A stretch of 33,205 nt of DNA from an uncultured Fretibacterium sp. (GCF_963548695.1 NZ_CAUUWA010000024.1:1-33205); one strand, 5' to 3'. Positions 22,550-31,364 are shown, counted from the first letter of the stretch. Program-made: numbers and translations. Notes: generated by a model not told the origin, from the letters alone.

Positions 22550-23843
22550 AAAGGCCCCTGTCGATGGTCTGGCCGCGGTCCTGCCCCACACCGATAAACT
22601 TTACTGGGACCCCCAGCCCCTTCTCGATATACTCGACATAATCCCGCGCCTCACGGGGAAGGGAGTCGAAGCTCGTACAGCCCGAGATATCCCCCTTCCA
22701 GCCAGGGAGCGTCTCGTATATCGGAACGACCTCGTCCAGGATGTGAGGCGAGGCCGGGAAGCCCTCCAGCCTCTTGCCGTCGTACTCGTAGCCCGCGCAG
22801 ACCTTGATCTCCGGCATCCCGGACAGGACGTCCAGCTTGGTCAGGGCGATGACGTCCACCCCATTCAGGGCCATGGAGTATTTGAGTCCCACCATGTCCA
22901 GCCACCCACATCGGCGGGGCCGGCCCGTCGTCGCCCCGAACTCCCCACCGGCATTCCGCAGGCGCTCCCCGGTCTCCCCCGGCTCCTCCGTGGGCATCGG
23001 CCCCTCGCCCACCCTTGTCGTGTAGGCCTTGACCACAGCGATGACGCGAGTCAGGTCGCGCGGGGCGAGTCCCGTCCCGGTGAAGGCGCCGGCCGCGGAG
23101 GTCGAGGAGCTGGTCACGTAGGGATAGGTCCCATGGTCGATGTCGAGCAGGACGGCCTGAGCCCCCTCCAGCAGGACGTGCCGCCCCTCGTCCACCGCCT
23201 CCCGGAGCAGGCGCACGACGTCGCCGACATAGGGAACCAGGGCCTTTCCCCATTCGCGCGCGGGCCCGTAGACCTCGTCGAAAGGGATGGGCTTCTCGTT
23301 GTACAGCCGGGTGAGGAGACGGTTCTTCTCCTCCATCAGGGGGACCAGTCTCTCCCTCAGGAGGTCCGCGTCCAGCAGGTCCTCCACCCTCAGCCCGACC
23401 CGCGCGTACTTATCGACATAGCAGGGCCCGATCCCACGGCCCGTCGTCCCGATCCTGCGCCCCTTGCCCCTCGCCGCCTCCTGGGCCCTGTCCAGGACCT
23501 TGTGATAGGGCATGACGACATGGGCATGGGGGCTGACGACAAGGCGCGCCCGGTCCTGCCCCTTCTCGTAGAGCTCGGCCATCTCCTCCAGGAACTGCTC
23601 GGGGTCGAGGACCAGGCCGTTTCCGATGATGCAGAGCTTCCCAGGATAGAGCATGCCCGAGGGCAGCAGATGAAAAACAACCTTCTGCCCGTTCGCAATG
23701 ACCGTATGCCCCGCGTTGGCGCCGCCCTGATAGCGGACGAAGACATCCACGTCGGCTCCCATCGTATCGACGACCCGACCCTTCCCCTCGTCGCCCCATT
23801 GAGCGCCGATAAGCAGATCGACCTTATGTTCCTTCAATGCCAT
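22548..23843 (-). CDS. purA: adenylosuccinate synthetase
   Basis: A 431-residue enzyme making adenylosuccinate from IMP, aspartate and GTP. Signatures: GAQWGDEGKGRVVD (P-loop-like, with catalytic Asp), QGGANAGHTV, GTTGRGIGPCYVDKYAR, LLEGAQAVLLDIDHGTYPYVTSS and FGATTGRPRRCGWLD. The ATG at 23843 is only three bases from AGGAGG; a TTG two codons later would have nine-base spacing, so the first two residues are uncertain. It lies within the operon after the processing protease, with a GC-rich hairpin (23872-23887) in the gap. Confidence 0.97.
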   Translation of the reverse strand: MALKEHKVDLLIGAQWGDEGKGRVVDTMGADVDVFVRYQGGANAGHTVIANGQKVVFHLLPSGMLYPGKLCIIGNGLVLDPEQFLEEMAELYEKGQDRARLVVSPHAHVVMPYHKVLDRAQEAARGKGRRIGTTGRGIGPCYVDKYARVGLRVEDLLDADLLRERLVPLMEEKNRLLTRLYNEKPIPFDEVYGPAREWGKALVPYVGDVVRLLREAVDEGRHVLLEGAQAVLLDIDHGTYPYVTSSSTSAAGAFTGTGLAPRDLTRVIAVVKAYTTRVGEGPMPTEEPGETGERLRNAGGEFGATTGRPRRCGWLDMVGLKYSMALNGVDVIALTKLDVLSGMPEIKVCAGYEYDGKRLEGFPASPHILDEVVPIYETLPGWKGDISGCTSFDSLPREARDYVEYIEKGLGVPVKFIGVGQDRGQTIDRGL

Positions 23844-23871
23844 GCGCCTCCTAATCGCGCCCGCTGCCGAA

Positions 23872-23887
23872 GGCCCCCGAGGGGGCC
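23872..23887. other. intercistronic hairpin between ctpA and purA
   Basis: GGCCCCC-GA-GGGGGCC, no T-run on either side. It may protect or partly terminate the transcript. Confidence 0.5.
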
Positions 23888-23894
23888 GCCCCTT

Positions 23895-25145
23895 CTATTT
23901 CTTTCTGGCCGAGGCCCGCTCCTTCGCAGCGGCTTTACGGACCTCGGCGATGGCCCTCTGGAGCTGAGCGTCCTTGGACTTGTCCCTCTCGGGCTCCCCC
24001 TTGACCTCGATGGTCGGCGTGAGCCCGACGTGGTCGATCACCCTTCCGGAGGGCGTATGGTAGCGCGCGATGGTCACGTAGAGGCCCGACCCGTCCGTCA
24101 GGGGAAAGAGCGTCTGGACCGACCCCTTGCCAAAGCTCTTCTCTCCGACCAGCGTAGCGCGTTCCCGGTCCAGGAGGGCCCCGGCCACTATTTCCGACGC
24201 GCTGGCGCTGCCACCATTGATCAGGACAACCACGGGCATGGAGGTCAGAAAGAGCGCAGGGTCCGCCGAATACTTTTCATTGGCCCTCTCCGCCCGACCA
24301 CGGGTCTCGACGACGGGCCCCCCCTTCAGGAACATCCCGCAGATCTTCACGGAGACGTCCAGAAGGCCGCCTCCGTTGTTCCGAAGGTCGAGAACCAGCC
24401 CCCGGGCCCCCTGGCGAATCATCTCCTTCAGGGCGTCACGGGCCTCCTCGTCGGTCTTCTGCTTGAACTGGGTCAGACGGAGATAGCCGATGTCGTCCGA
24501 CAGCATCTCGTAGCGGACGGACTTGATCTTGATGATCTCCCGCGTCAGCTCGAATTTCAGGAGCTCCTCCTCCCCGTCCCGTCGGATCCAGAGGGTCACC
24601 CGGGTATCCGGCCTGCCCCTCATGCGCTGGACAACCCGCTGAGAGTCCCAGCCCAGGACGACGTCGTCGTCCACCTTGACGATCTGATCCTTCGGCTTCA
24701 GCCCCGCACGCTCCGCCGGCGTGTCCTCCATCGGGCTGATCACCAGGACCCTGCCGTCCCGTTCCCCGATGTACATGCCCAGGCCGCCGTAGCGCCCCTC
24801 CATCTCAATCTCCTCGTCCTTGAGCTGATTGGGCGTCACGAAACGGGTGTAGGGGTCCTCCCAGGCCTCCACCATCCCCTTCATCGCTCCGTGCAGCAGC
24901 TTATCCTCGGGAGCCGGCTTGGAGGCGGCATCGACCTGATAGGTCTCGATGATCGCCCTCGCCTGGCGCATAAGCCAGAGCGAACGGGCGCCGAAAGGGG
25001 ATATGCGCTCCAGATCGTTCAGGTCCGTCGCCCCGGCGCTCCCCATGAATACGTTTCCCATCGCCACAGCCGCGGCCACGACGCACAGCCACGCTACGCC
25101 CCACAATACCCTTCCGCGTCTTCTCTCCATTGCCTCCAACTCCAT
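23895..25145 (-). CDS. ctpA: C-terminal processing peptidase (S41, CtpA/PDZ)
   Basis: About 416 residues, exported. It has an N-terminal membrane anchor (GRVLWGVAWLCVVAAAVAMG), a PDZ domain around 110-205 (YGGLGMYIGERDGRVLVISP, then AERAGLKPKDQIVKVD) and an S41 core with a Ser-Lys dyad: GGSASASEIVAGAL (Ser near residue 313) and GEKSFGKGSVQT (Lys near 340). VLDLRNNGGG is also present. Start uncertain: ATG 25145, TTG 25139 (best GAGG spacing) or ATG 25130. Context after two M23 proteins suggests a role in processing or clearing cell-wall hydrolase regulators, as CtpA does elsewhere. Confidence 0.93.
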   Translation of the reverse strand: MELEAMERRRGRVLWGVAWLCVVAAAVAMGNVFMGSAGATDLNDLERISPFGARSLWLMRQARAIIETYQVDAASKPAPEDKLLHGAMKGMVEAWEDPYTRFVTPNQLKDEEIEMEGRYGGLGMYIGERDGRVLVISPMEDTPAERAGLKPKDQIVKVDDDVVLGWDSQRVVQRMRGRPDTRVTLWIRRDGEEELLKFELTREIIKIKSVRYEMLSDDIGYLRLTQFKQKTDEEARDALKEMIRQGARGLVLDLRNNGGGLLDVSVKICGMFLKGGPVVETRGRAERANEKYSADPALFLTSMPVVVLINGGSASASEIVAGALLDRERATLVGEKSFGKGSVQTLFPLTDGSGLYVTIARYHTPSGRVIDHVGLTPTIEVKGEPERDKSKDAQLQRAIAEVRKAAAKERASARKK

Positions 25146-25163
25146 CCTCGATATCTGCAAAAC

Positions 25164-25199
25164 CACGCGTTAAAATATGCGTTCTTGTATGCGTCCCTG
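25164..25199 (-). repeat. 12-bp period repeat (2-3 units) in the ctpA leader
   Basis: Plus-strand reading: TATGCGTTCTTG and TATGCGTCCCTG (10/12 identical), preceded by a weaker CACGCGTTAAAA unit in phase. It lies in the gap between the degenerate M23 gene and ctpA. Confidence 0.7.
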
Positions 25200-25226
25200 T
25201 CCCATTCGGCCGCTGCCAGCGCTTCC

Positions 25227-26528
25227 CTAAATGCGCCTCAGGTAGTTCATCGGGTCCTTCGCCGTGCCTCCCTGTCTCACCTCGAAATGCAGGCTGTACT
25301 CGCCCCCGGCACCCGTGTTGCCCACCGTCCCCAAGAGCGATCCCACGCGGACGGCGTCCCCCTCGCCCACCGAGGTCCTGCCCAGGTTTGCGTACACCGT
25401 GGAGAGGCTGTCTCCATGATTCACGATCACGACCTGGCCGAACCCCCGAAGCCACCCGCTGAACAGGACCTCACCGGGGCCAGCGGCCTTTACGGGAGCC
25501 CCGGCCGCGGCCCGGATGTCGATGCCGGAGTTGAAGACCTTCGTCTTGAAGACGGGGTGATTCCTCGAACCGAAGAGGGTGGTCACGGGACCCCGAAGAG
25601 GCCACTCCAGCCGGGACCCCTTGGCAAGATAGGTATAATCCGGTCGCTTCGGCCCCGGCCCCCGAGATGGCCTCTCCTGCGGAGGCGTTGGAGGCGCCTT
25701 TCCCGAAGGGCCCGGCCTACTCGGCCGGCCGCCCTCCGACTGCCGTCGATGCAGCAGGTCCAGTATCCTCTGGCCGACCTCCCGCTGCGCGGCCTCCATC
25801 TCTCGGGCGGCCTCCTCGGCCTTTCGGCGCTGCCCCAGAACGTCCTGAAGCAGGGAGTTCGCCTGTGCAATCGCGGCATGGCGCCTGCCGCGCTCCTCCT
25901 TCAGTTCCTCCGACTGGCGCGCCAGCTGAGCCCTGTTCTTCTCCAGGTTGACCTTCGCCCCTTCCAGTTCCCTTATCTTTCCCCCCAGCTCCTCCAGGAT
26001 CACCCGGTCCTGCCGGGACAGGCGATCCAGCATGTAGGACATGATCATGGCCTCATGAGTGTCCTCGGTGGAAAGCAGGAGGTTCAACTCCGCCCGTGCA
26101 TCGTATTTGTATATGTCGAGGAGGCGGTGACGGAGCGCTTCGACCAGGTTCTTCATGGACCGATCGATCTTGGCGATATCCTCGTTCAGCTCACGCGCCG
26201 AGTCCTGCAGCCGTTTGGACTGGAGTTCCAGAAGCTCGATCCGGGCCCCCGACATCTGCGCCTCCTGACGCAGCTTCGTGATCCGACCCAGCAGCCCCTT
26301 CGCCTCCTGCGCCTTCTTTCTGGCCGTCTCGTTGTACTGCTCGATCTGACGGCCGAGATTCTGCCGGGTGCGTTCCTGGATGGCGATCAGGGCATCCAGG
26401 TCCTCCGCGTTTCCTACATTCTCCGCACCTGCCGCGGGCCAGACCATACGAGCAGGGCCAAGAGCCTCCCCCAACAGGAGAAGAACCGCGGCCAGACAAG
26501 CATATCGTGCCCCTGCAACGCGCGTCAA
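25227..26528 (-). CDS. coiled-coil M23/LytM protein with degenerate active site (EnvC-like activator)
   Basis: A 433-residue exported protein: signal peptide, long coiled coil (about 40-260), Pro-rich linker, C-terminal LytM domain. The zinc and catalytic positions have changed compared with its neighbouring paralogue: FNSGID instead of FHSGID (N333), VYANL instead of VYAHL (N381) and YSLHFEV instead of YHLHFEV (S412). Only D337 and H414 remain, so peptidase activity is unlikely. This is the state of EnvC and NlpD, which activate amidases under FtsEX control. The start is TTG at 26528, ten bases after GGAGG within a 15-bp tandem repeat. It lies downstream of the intact paralogue and ftsEX. 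Confidence 0.9.
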   Translation of the reverse strand: MTRVAGARYACLAAVLLLLGEALGPARMVWPAAGAENVGNAEDLDALIAIQERTRQNLGRQIEQYNETARKKAQEAKGLLGRITKLRQEAQMSGARIELLELQSKRLQDSARELNEDIAKIDRSMKNLVEALRHRLLDIYKYDARAELNLLLSTEDTHEAMIMSYMLDRLSRQDRVILEELGGKIRELEGAKVNLEKNRAQLARQSEELKEERGRRHAAIAQANSLLQDVLGQRRKAEEAAREMEAAQREVGQRILDLLHRRQSEGGRPSRPGPSGKAPPTPPQERPSRGPGPKRPDYTYLAKGSRLEWPLRGPVTTLFGSRNHPVFKTKVFNSGIDIRAAAGAPVKAAGPGEVLFSGWLRGFGQVVIVNHGDSLSTVYANLGRTSVGEGDAVRVGSLLGTVGNTGAGGEYSLHFEVRQGGTAKDPMNYLRRI

Positions 26529-26531
26529 GGA

Positions 26532-26576
26532 ATCGAATCCTCCATTATTGAATCCTGCATTATCAAGTCCTTCATT
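26532..26576 (-). repeat. 15-bp x3 tandem repeat carrying the ribosome binding site of the EnvC-like gene
   Basis: Plus-strand reading: ATCGAATCCTCCATT, ATTGAATCCTGCATT and ATCAAGTCCTTCATT without gaps. On the minus strand each unit contains an AAGGA, AGGA or GGAGGA core; the unit nearest the start codon has the best Shine-Dalgarno. Confidence 0.92.
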
Positions 26577-26585
26577 GCGGGCCCC

Positions 26586-27803
26586 CTATCGTTTGAGATA
26601 ATCCAGAGGGTTCTTGACGGCGCCGCCCACCCGAACCTCGAAGTGCAGATGATAGCCCGTCGCGGTCCCCGTCCTACCGACCCTTCCGACGACGGTCCCG
26701 GCCCCCACGATCTGCCCTTCCCTCACGGAGGTGGAGGAGAGATGCGCGTAGACGGTGGAATAACTGCGTCCATGATCCAGGATCACGACCTGTCCATAGC
26801 CGCGCAGCCATCCGTCGAACAGGACCTCGCCGGCGGCAGCGGCCCTGACGGAGGTGCCGGCGGGCGCCGCGATGTCTATTCCGGAATGAAAGGCTTTCGT
26901 CTTGAATATGGGATGGATGCGCTGGCCGAAGGGGCTGGAGATCGGGCCCCGGAGAGGCCAGTCGAACATCGACCCCCGGCCTCGGCCCGCGAGGTAATCC
27001 ACCCCTCCGCCCCTTCCTCCCCGTCCCTGCGGAGTCTGGGCCTCCCGCTCCTTCTTGCGGCGCATCAGGGTTAGGATGGTGTGCCCCACCGCCTTCTGGG
27101 CCTCCTCCATCTCCCGCGCGGCCTTCTCGGCCAGCGCCTTCTGCTTGCGGATGTCCCCGATAAAGTTATTCGTCTGCTGGATCGTCCCCCTGTAGCGCAC
27201 CTTCTGCGCATTCAGGGCCTCGCTCTGCTTCGCCAGGCGGGCCCGGTGATCATCCATCGTCCTGCGGGAGAGCTCCATCTCCTGCATGCGATCCTGGAGC
27301 TGGGTCAGGAGAATCTCGTCGTTCCGGGCCAGCATCCTCATGATATGGACGGACTCGAGGGCCTCGAAGGTGTTCCGGGAGGCAAAGAAGAGGTTCAGCT
27401 CCTCGGTCGCCCCGTATTTGTACATGTCGACGATCCGGGTCCGCAGCCGGTCGAGGAGCTCGTCAACCTTGATCTGCTCCCTTGTCATCTCCGCGTTCAA
27501 AAAGGCGATATCCTCCTGGATACGGCTCCTCTGCAGCTCCAGCACGGACAGTTCCTGGCCGGCGACGGCCTCGTTCTGCTGCAGTTGATCGATGCGGCCC
27601 AGAAGCGACTCGACCTTGGTGTTCAGTTGCTTGATCCGAGTATGATAGTCGCTGATGCGCTCCTCGAGCTTCTTGCGTTTCTGTTCCTCGGCGGCAATCC
27701 GCGCATCAAGCTCCGAAACGCCCGACGCATGGGCCGGGAGAGGCGTGCAGGCCATCCCCACCGCCAGCAAAACCCAAAGGAGCAGACGCGTCCACGCACG
27801 CAA
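26586..27803 (-). CDS. coiled-coil M23 endopeptidase with intact zinc site
   Basis: A 405-residue exported protein: signal peptide (RAWTRLLLWVLLAVGMACT, possible cleavage after AHA), coiled coil about 30-235, Gly/Arg-rich linker, then an M23 domain. FHSGID (H306, D310), VYAHL (H354) and YHLHFEV (H385, H387) give the full ligand and catalytic set, so it should cut peptidoglycan cross-links. The start is TTG at 27803, eight bases after GAGG and 17 bp after the ftsX stop. A longer open frame runs upstream through ftsX in another frame and is not coding. Together with FtsEX it resembles the PcsB/RipC/EnvC division hydrolase systems. Confidence 0.92.
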   Translation of the reverse strand: MRAWTRLLLWVLLAVGMACTPLPAHASGVSELDARIAAEEQKRKKLEERISDYHTRIKQLNTKVESLLGRIDQLQQNEAVAGQELSVLELQRSRIQEDIAFLNAEMTREQIKVDELLDRLRTRIVDMYKYGATEELNLFFASRNTFEALESVHIMRMLARNDEILLTQLQDRMQEMELSRRTMDDHRARLAKQSEALNAQKVRYRGTIQQTNNFIGDIRKQKALAEKAAREMEEAQKAVGHTILTLMRRKKEREAQTPQGRGGRGGGVDYLAGRGRGSMFDWPLRGPISSPFGQRIHPIFKTKAFHSGIDIAAPAGTSVRAAAAGEVLFDGWLRGYGQVVILDHGRSYSTVYAHLSSTSVREGQIVGAGTVVGRVGRTGTATGYHLHFEVRVGGAVKNPLDYLKR

Positions 27804-27820
27804 GGGATCGTCCTCGGACT

Positions 27821-28705
27821 CTACTCGGGGCTTGTGGCCGAGTGCATGAAGCGGGCCACGACAATACAGCTGCAAACCCAGCCCAACGTCGCCCCGAACC
27901 CGGTCAGAAGGATGCAGAAGCGTCCGATGAGCTTGGAGTCGCTCGCGAGGGTGAGGAAGGGAAGGTTCTCCTGCAGGACGCGGATGCCGGGCAGATAGGT
28001 TACAACGATCCCCGTCACGGCGATCAGGGCCCCCATCAGCACCAGAAACGTCCCCTCGAGGACGAAGGGCGTCGCGATGTAGCTCCGGGTCGCCCCCACG
28101 AGATACATGATGGAGATCTCCTCCCGGCGCGAGTAGAGGGAGATATGAATGGTGTTGTAGACCACCAGGGACGTGACGACAATGGAGAGGACAAACACCA
28201 AAAGAGCGATGCGGGAAGCCACGCGGGAGAGGGCCGAGACCCTCTGCACGACCATACCGGCATAGACCACGTCGTCGACGTCCGGCATGGACATGAGGGT
28301 GCGGACAAGGGGCTCGACGTCCCTGGCACTTCGGACCCGGACCTTGAAGTTCCAGGGGATGGGGTTCGTCCCCATCAGGTCCAGGGCCCGGGATTGACTT
28401 CCCATCTTCGTCTGGAGCCTTGCCAGGGACTCGTCGGGGGAGAAGGCCTGGAGATCCGCCACGGAGGGCATCGCTCGGATGTTTCCCGCGACGCGCTCCA
28501 CCTCGCTGCCCTTCTTCAAAAACACCTGGACGACGAGCTCGCTCTCCAGCTGCGACAGAAAGGTCCTGATGTTGAGGGAGAAGAGGGTCGTCAGCCCCAG
28601 GATCCAAAGCATGACGGAGGCCGTGATGAGGGTGAGCAGCCCCAGGACCCAATGATGGACGAGCAGCCGCCCCATATCCCTCAGGATATACTTAAAAGTC
28701 GTCAT
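27821..28705 (-). CDS. ftsX: cell division protein FtsX
   Basis: A 294-residue membrane protein with the FtsX layout: one N-terminal helix (about 20-43), an extracytoplasmic domain of about 125 residues (LESELVVQVFLKKGSEVERV, then SVADLQAFSPDESLARLQ and MPDVDDVVYAGMVVQRV), then three helices in the C-terminal half with SRREEISIMYLVGATRSYI, the coupling-helix signature. It overlaps ftsE by 14 nt. The extracytoplasmic loop is expected to contact the coiled coil of a downstream M23 protein. Confidence 0.95.
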   Translation of the reverse strand: MTTFKYILRDMGRLLVHHWVLGLLTLITASVMLWILGLTTLFSLNIRTFLSQLESELVVQVFLKKGSEVERVAGNIRAMPSVADLQAFSPDESLARLQTKMGSQSRALDLMGTNPIPWNFKVRVRSARDVEPLVRTLMSMPDVDDVVYAGMVVQRVSALSRVASRIALLVFVLSIVVTSLVVYNTIHISLYSRREEISIMYLVGATRSYIATPFVLEGTFLVLMGALIAVTGIVVTYLPGIRVLQENLPFLTLASDSKLIGRFCILLTGFGATLGWVCSCIVVARFMHSATSPE

Positions 28706-29387
28706 TCAGCTGATACCTCCCCGCCCTCTCGTCGCGAATGACCCTGCCGGCGTCAAGCTCGATCACCCGCTGGCGGCACGAGTCCACGATGTACTGATTG
28801 TGGGTGGACATGACGACCGTCACCCCGGCCGCGTTGATGGCGAAAAGGATCTTCATCACGTCGGCGGCCGTGCGGAAGTCCAAATTTCCCGTCGGTTCGT
28901 CCGCGATGAAAAGCGAGGGCGAGTTGGCCAGGGCGCGGGCAATAGCCACGCGCTGCTGCTCCCCGCCCGAGAGCTGGGTGGGCTTCATATAGCGGCGGCG
29001 CCACAGCCCCACCTGTTCGATGACCTTGTTGGCCCGATACTCCACCATCTTGCTGGGAACGGCCATGGCCTCCATGACGAAGGCCACGTTCTCATACACG
29101 GTCAGGTGCGGGATCAGCTTGAAATCCTGGGCCACCAGCCCGACGTCCCTCCTGTAATAGGGGACGTCCCCCGCCCGCATCTTGCGCAGATTGCTGTCGT
29201 TGACGAACAGGTTTCCCCGTGTGGGCAGGAGCTCCCGCGTGATCAGGCGCAGCAGCGTAGACTTCCCGGACCCCGTAGCCCCGATGACGTAGACGAACTC
29301 CCCCTTGTCGATACTGAGATTCACATCCCTCAGGGCAACGATATCGGGCTCGAAAACCTTGAATACGCCCGAGAATTTGATCTTCAT
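28692..29387 (-). CDS. ftsE: cell division ATP-binding protein FtsE
   Basis: A 231-residue ABC ATPase: Walker A GATGSGKST (36-44), Q-loop VAQDFKLIPHLTVYENVAF, signature LSGGEQQRVAIARAL, Walker B LFIADEPTGNLD, switch His in MSTHNQYIVD. The start ATG 29387 is placed after AGGGGA; residues upstream of it in the same frame are not FtsE-like. Drives FtsX conformational cycles that switch on cell-wall hydrolysis. Confidence 0.96.
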   Translation of the reverse strand: MKIKFSGVFKVFEPDIVALRDVNLSIDKGEFVYVIGATGSGKSTLLRLITRELLPTRGNLFVNDSNLRKMRAGDVPYYRRDVGLVAQDFKLIPHLTVYENVAFVMEAMAVPSKMVEYRANKVIEQVGLWRRRYMKPTQLSGGEQQRVAIARALANSPSLFIADEPTGNLDFRTAADVMKILFAINAAGVTVVMSTHNQYIVDSCRQRVIELDAGRVIRDERAGRYQLNDDF

Positions 29388-29430
29388 TACGGACAAATCC
29401 CCTTTTCGTTTCGCAGTCCGCGTCCCGGCG

Positions 29431-30396
29431 CTACCGTCTTCGGCGGGTCCAAGCCAAAACTGCGGCACTGACTATCTGTGCCGCGGTCAGCCCATAGTAT
29501 TCCTTCAGGTCCTGAGGCGCCCCGCTCTGCCCAAAGCCGATCTCGACCGCCACGGGCTGCACGGGGATCGGATACTCCCGTGCCGCCAGGCCGGCCACCG
29601 TCTCGAAAAGCCCGCCGGGCAGAAAATGTTCCTCCGCCGTAACGCAGCACCCGGTGCGCTGGATGGAGGAGAGCAATGGACGCGCCGGGAACGGGGCCAG
29701 ACAGTAGCAGTCGATGACCTCCGCCCCAATATCCTGCTGGGCCAGTATGTCGGCGGCCCTCAGGGCTTCTTGGACCATGATACCACACGCACAGAGGGTG
29801 ATGTCCGCCCCCCGACGCAAAATGCGCATTCCGCCAAGGCGCATCCGCACGTCCTCCTCGGGGGGGACGTGTGGGGATGTCCCCTCCGATCCGGGCACGA
29901 TGCCTCCAAGCCTGACATAGGCGGGGCCCCCCTTCCCGACGGCCTCACGCAGAAGCGCCGTCGCCGAGCGGACGTCCGACGGAACGAGGACCTTCATATT
30001 GGGAAGGGAGCGCATCAGAGCGATATCCTCGAACATCTGCCTCGCACCGCCGGCATATCCGGAGCCGAAGCCCGCGTCGCACCCCATCAGGCAGACGGAC
30101 AGGGAGGGAAGCGCAACCACGGAACGAATCTGGTCGTAGGCCCGCCCGACCAGGAACGAGGCGCAGGACGCGACGACGACCCTCCTCCCCCCGCAGGCCA
30201 TCCCCGCCGCCGTCAACACCAGCCCCTGTTCCGCCAGCCCGGCGACATGAGGAAACCCGGCGTCCGGACCCGATGCCCCATCCCCCAGGACGACGAGCCC
30301 GGGGAACTCCTCCTCCCTCCCGTCGAACGCTTCGCGCAGAAGCGCACCGCAATCCATTGCAACTCTGGAGTCAATTCTGGAGTCAATGTTCGTCAT
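29431..30396 (-). CDS. transketolase C-terminal half-like protein, degenerate
   Basis: A 321-residue homologue of the C-terminal (pyrimidine-binding plus C) part of split transketolases. The fold signatures remain: HVAGLAEQGLVLTAAGMA with the glutamate of GIAEQ, AYDQIRSVVALPSLSVCLMG, FEDIALMRSLPNMKVLVPSD and GPAYVRLGG. The stretch that is THAGLSVGEDGATHQ in active enzymes is CDAGFGSGYAGGARQ here, without its histidines. The ATG overlaps the upstream stop by ATGA. The first residues contain an IDSRIDSR repeat from a 12-bp duplication; a later ATG (30357) is possible. See the finding on the pair. Confidence 0.85.
   Translation of the reverse strand: MTNIDSRIDSRVAMDCGALLREAFDGREEEFPGLVVLGDGASGPDAGFPHVAGLAEQGLVLTAAGMACGGRRVVVASCASFLVGRAYDQIRSVVALPSLSVCLMGCDAGFGSGYAGGARQMFEDIALMRSLPNMKVLVPSDVRSATALLREAVGKGGPAYVRLGGIVPGSEGTSPHVPPEEDVRMRLGGMRILRRGADITLCACGIMVQEALRAADILAQQDIGAEVIDCYCLAPFPARPLLSSIQRTGCCVTAEEHFLPGGLFETVAGLAAREYPIPVQPVAVEIGFGQSGAPQDLKEYYGLTAAQIVSAAVLAWTRRRR
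30361..30384 (-). repeat. 12-bp tandem duplication at the start of the transketolase C-half gene
   Basis: Plus-strand reading AACTCTGGAGTC and AATTCTGGAGTC; translated as IDSR-IDSR if the ATG at 30396 is used. Confidence 0.85.
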
Positions 30397-31226
30397 GACG
30401 GCAGATCCTCGAGGCCCCGTATCAGGAGCTCCGTAACCTGGCTGTCCAAAACGCTCGCGTCGTCCAGGGGGCGCTCCCGAAGGGACGGGAGGCCCCTGCC
30501 GTGGACCGTTCGCGCCAGGACGACCCTAAACCGCCCCTCCGAACGGTTCTCCGAACCCGAAAGGAGCGACCGGGCCTCCTCGAGGGACGCATAATCGTGC
30601 CCATCCGCATGGGCGATACGGCAGCCCATGGCAGAGAGCCTATCTGCGGCCCAATCGAATCCCCTCGGAGTCCCGCGGCCACAAGAGGGCGTTTCCGGAC
30701 ATTCCACGATCAAGGTCAGATTCTCCGGGGCACGGACAGCAGCCAGGACCTCCCAAGTCGCCCCCATCATCAGCTCCTCCGCGCCCATCAGGCAAAAAAC
30801 ATGTGCAGCGGGCTGATTATCCTTTAAGGACAGGGCAAGCCCCAAGGCGATCCCGGCCCCCATCCCCGGGGCACCGCAGGACACGTCGACGCCGGGGGTC
30901 CGCGGGCACTCGGGGGCCGCCTGGAGCAGGCTGCCCAGGCGGGCATAGCTCCAAAGCTCGTCGCGCCCGAAGAAGCCGCGCTCCGCAAGCACGGCATACA
31001 GCGCCGGGGCGGCCGATACCCGGCTGAGGACGAAGCGGTCCCGGCCGTCCTCGTCCGCCCCTCCGGGGCCGGCCCGCAGGACCGCCCCGTAGAGCCAGAC
31101 CAGGAGCTCGACCGCGGAAAAGGAGGAGAACAGGCTCCCCGCGTTTGCGTTCCTGAGCATGCCGACGATGTCCCGGCGCACAACGAGGGCGCGCCCCTGC
31201 AGCGTTTTCAACGACACGGGGTCCAA
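30393..31226 (-). CDS. transketolase N-terminal half-like protein, thiamine-diphosphate site lost
   Basis: A 277-residue homologue of the N-terminal half of split transketolase. Backbone similarity is clear (RRDIVGMLRNANAGS, DRFVLSRVSAAPALYAVLAE, TPGVDVSCGAPGMGAGIALG, TWEVLAAVRAPENLTLIVE). The residues that define the enzyme are replaced: GHPGG-type His gone, SKGHAAP is SRVSAAP, LQGHP is LQAAP, GSLGQG is GAPGMG, GDGE-EG is GAEELMMG, and the Asn-Gly after LTAIVD is ECPET. The start is TTG 31226, six bases after GGAGGGG; the ATG reading from 31445 would include a terminator-containing leader. First gene of the ftsEX-purA operon. Confidence 0.85.
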   Translation of the reverse strand: MDPVSLKTLQGRALVVRRDIVGMLRNANAGSLFSSFSAVELLVWLYGAVLRAGPGGADEDGRDRFVLSRVSAAPALYAVLAERGFFGRDELWSYARLGSLLQAAPECPRTPGVDVSCGAPGMGAGIALGLALSLKDNQPAAHVFCLMGAEELMMGATWEVLAAVRAPENLTLIVECPETPSCGRGTPRGFDWAADRLSAMGCRIAHADGHDYASLEEARSLLSGSENRSEGRFRVVLARTVHGRGLPSLRERPLDDASVLDSQVTELLIRGLEDLPS

Positions 31227-31364
31227 GAGACACCCCTCCCCTTTCCCATGGGCCCGCGGCACCGAATGGCCTGCCCCCTTTCGGAGAGCACGGGCTCCGT
31301 TTTCAACAGACGCACACGCAAAAAATTTTACAACCGGGAGCTTCGGATAAAAAAGCCTCAACGG

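Noticed and set aside
22302..27074. 1590-codon plus-strand open frame
   Set aside because: It runs antisense through rimI-like, purA, ctpA and the M23 genes; composition is Pro/Gln/His/Arg-rich as expected from reversed GC-rich coding DNA.
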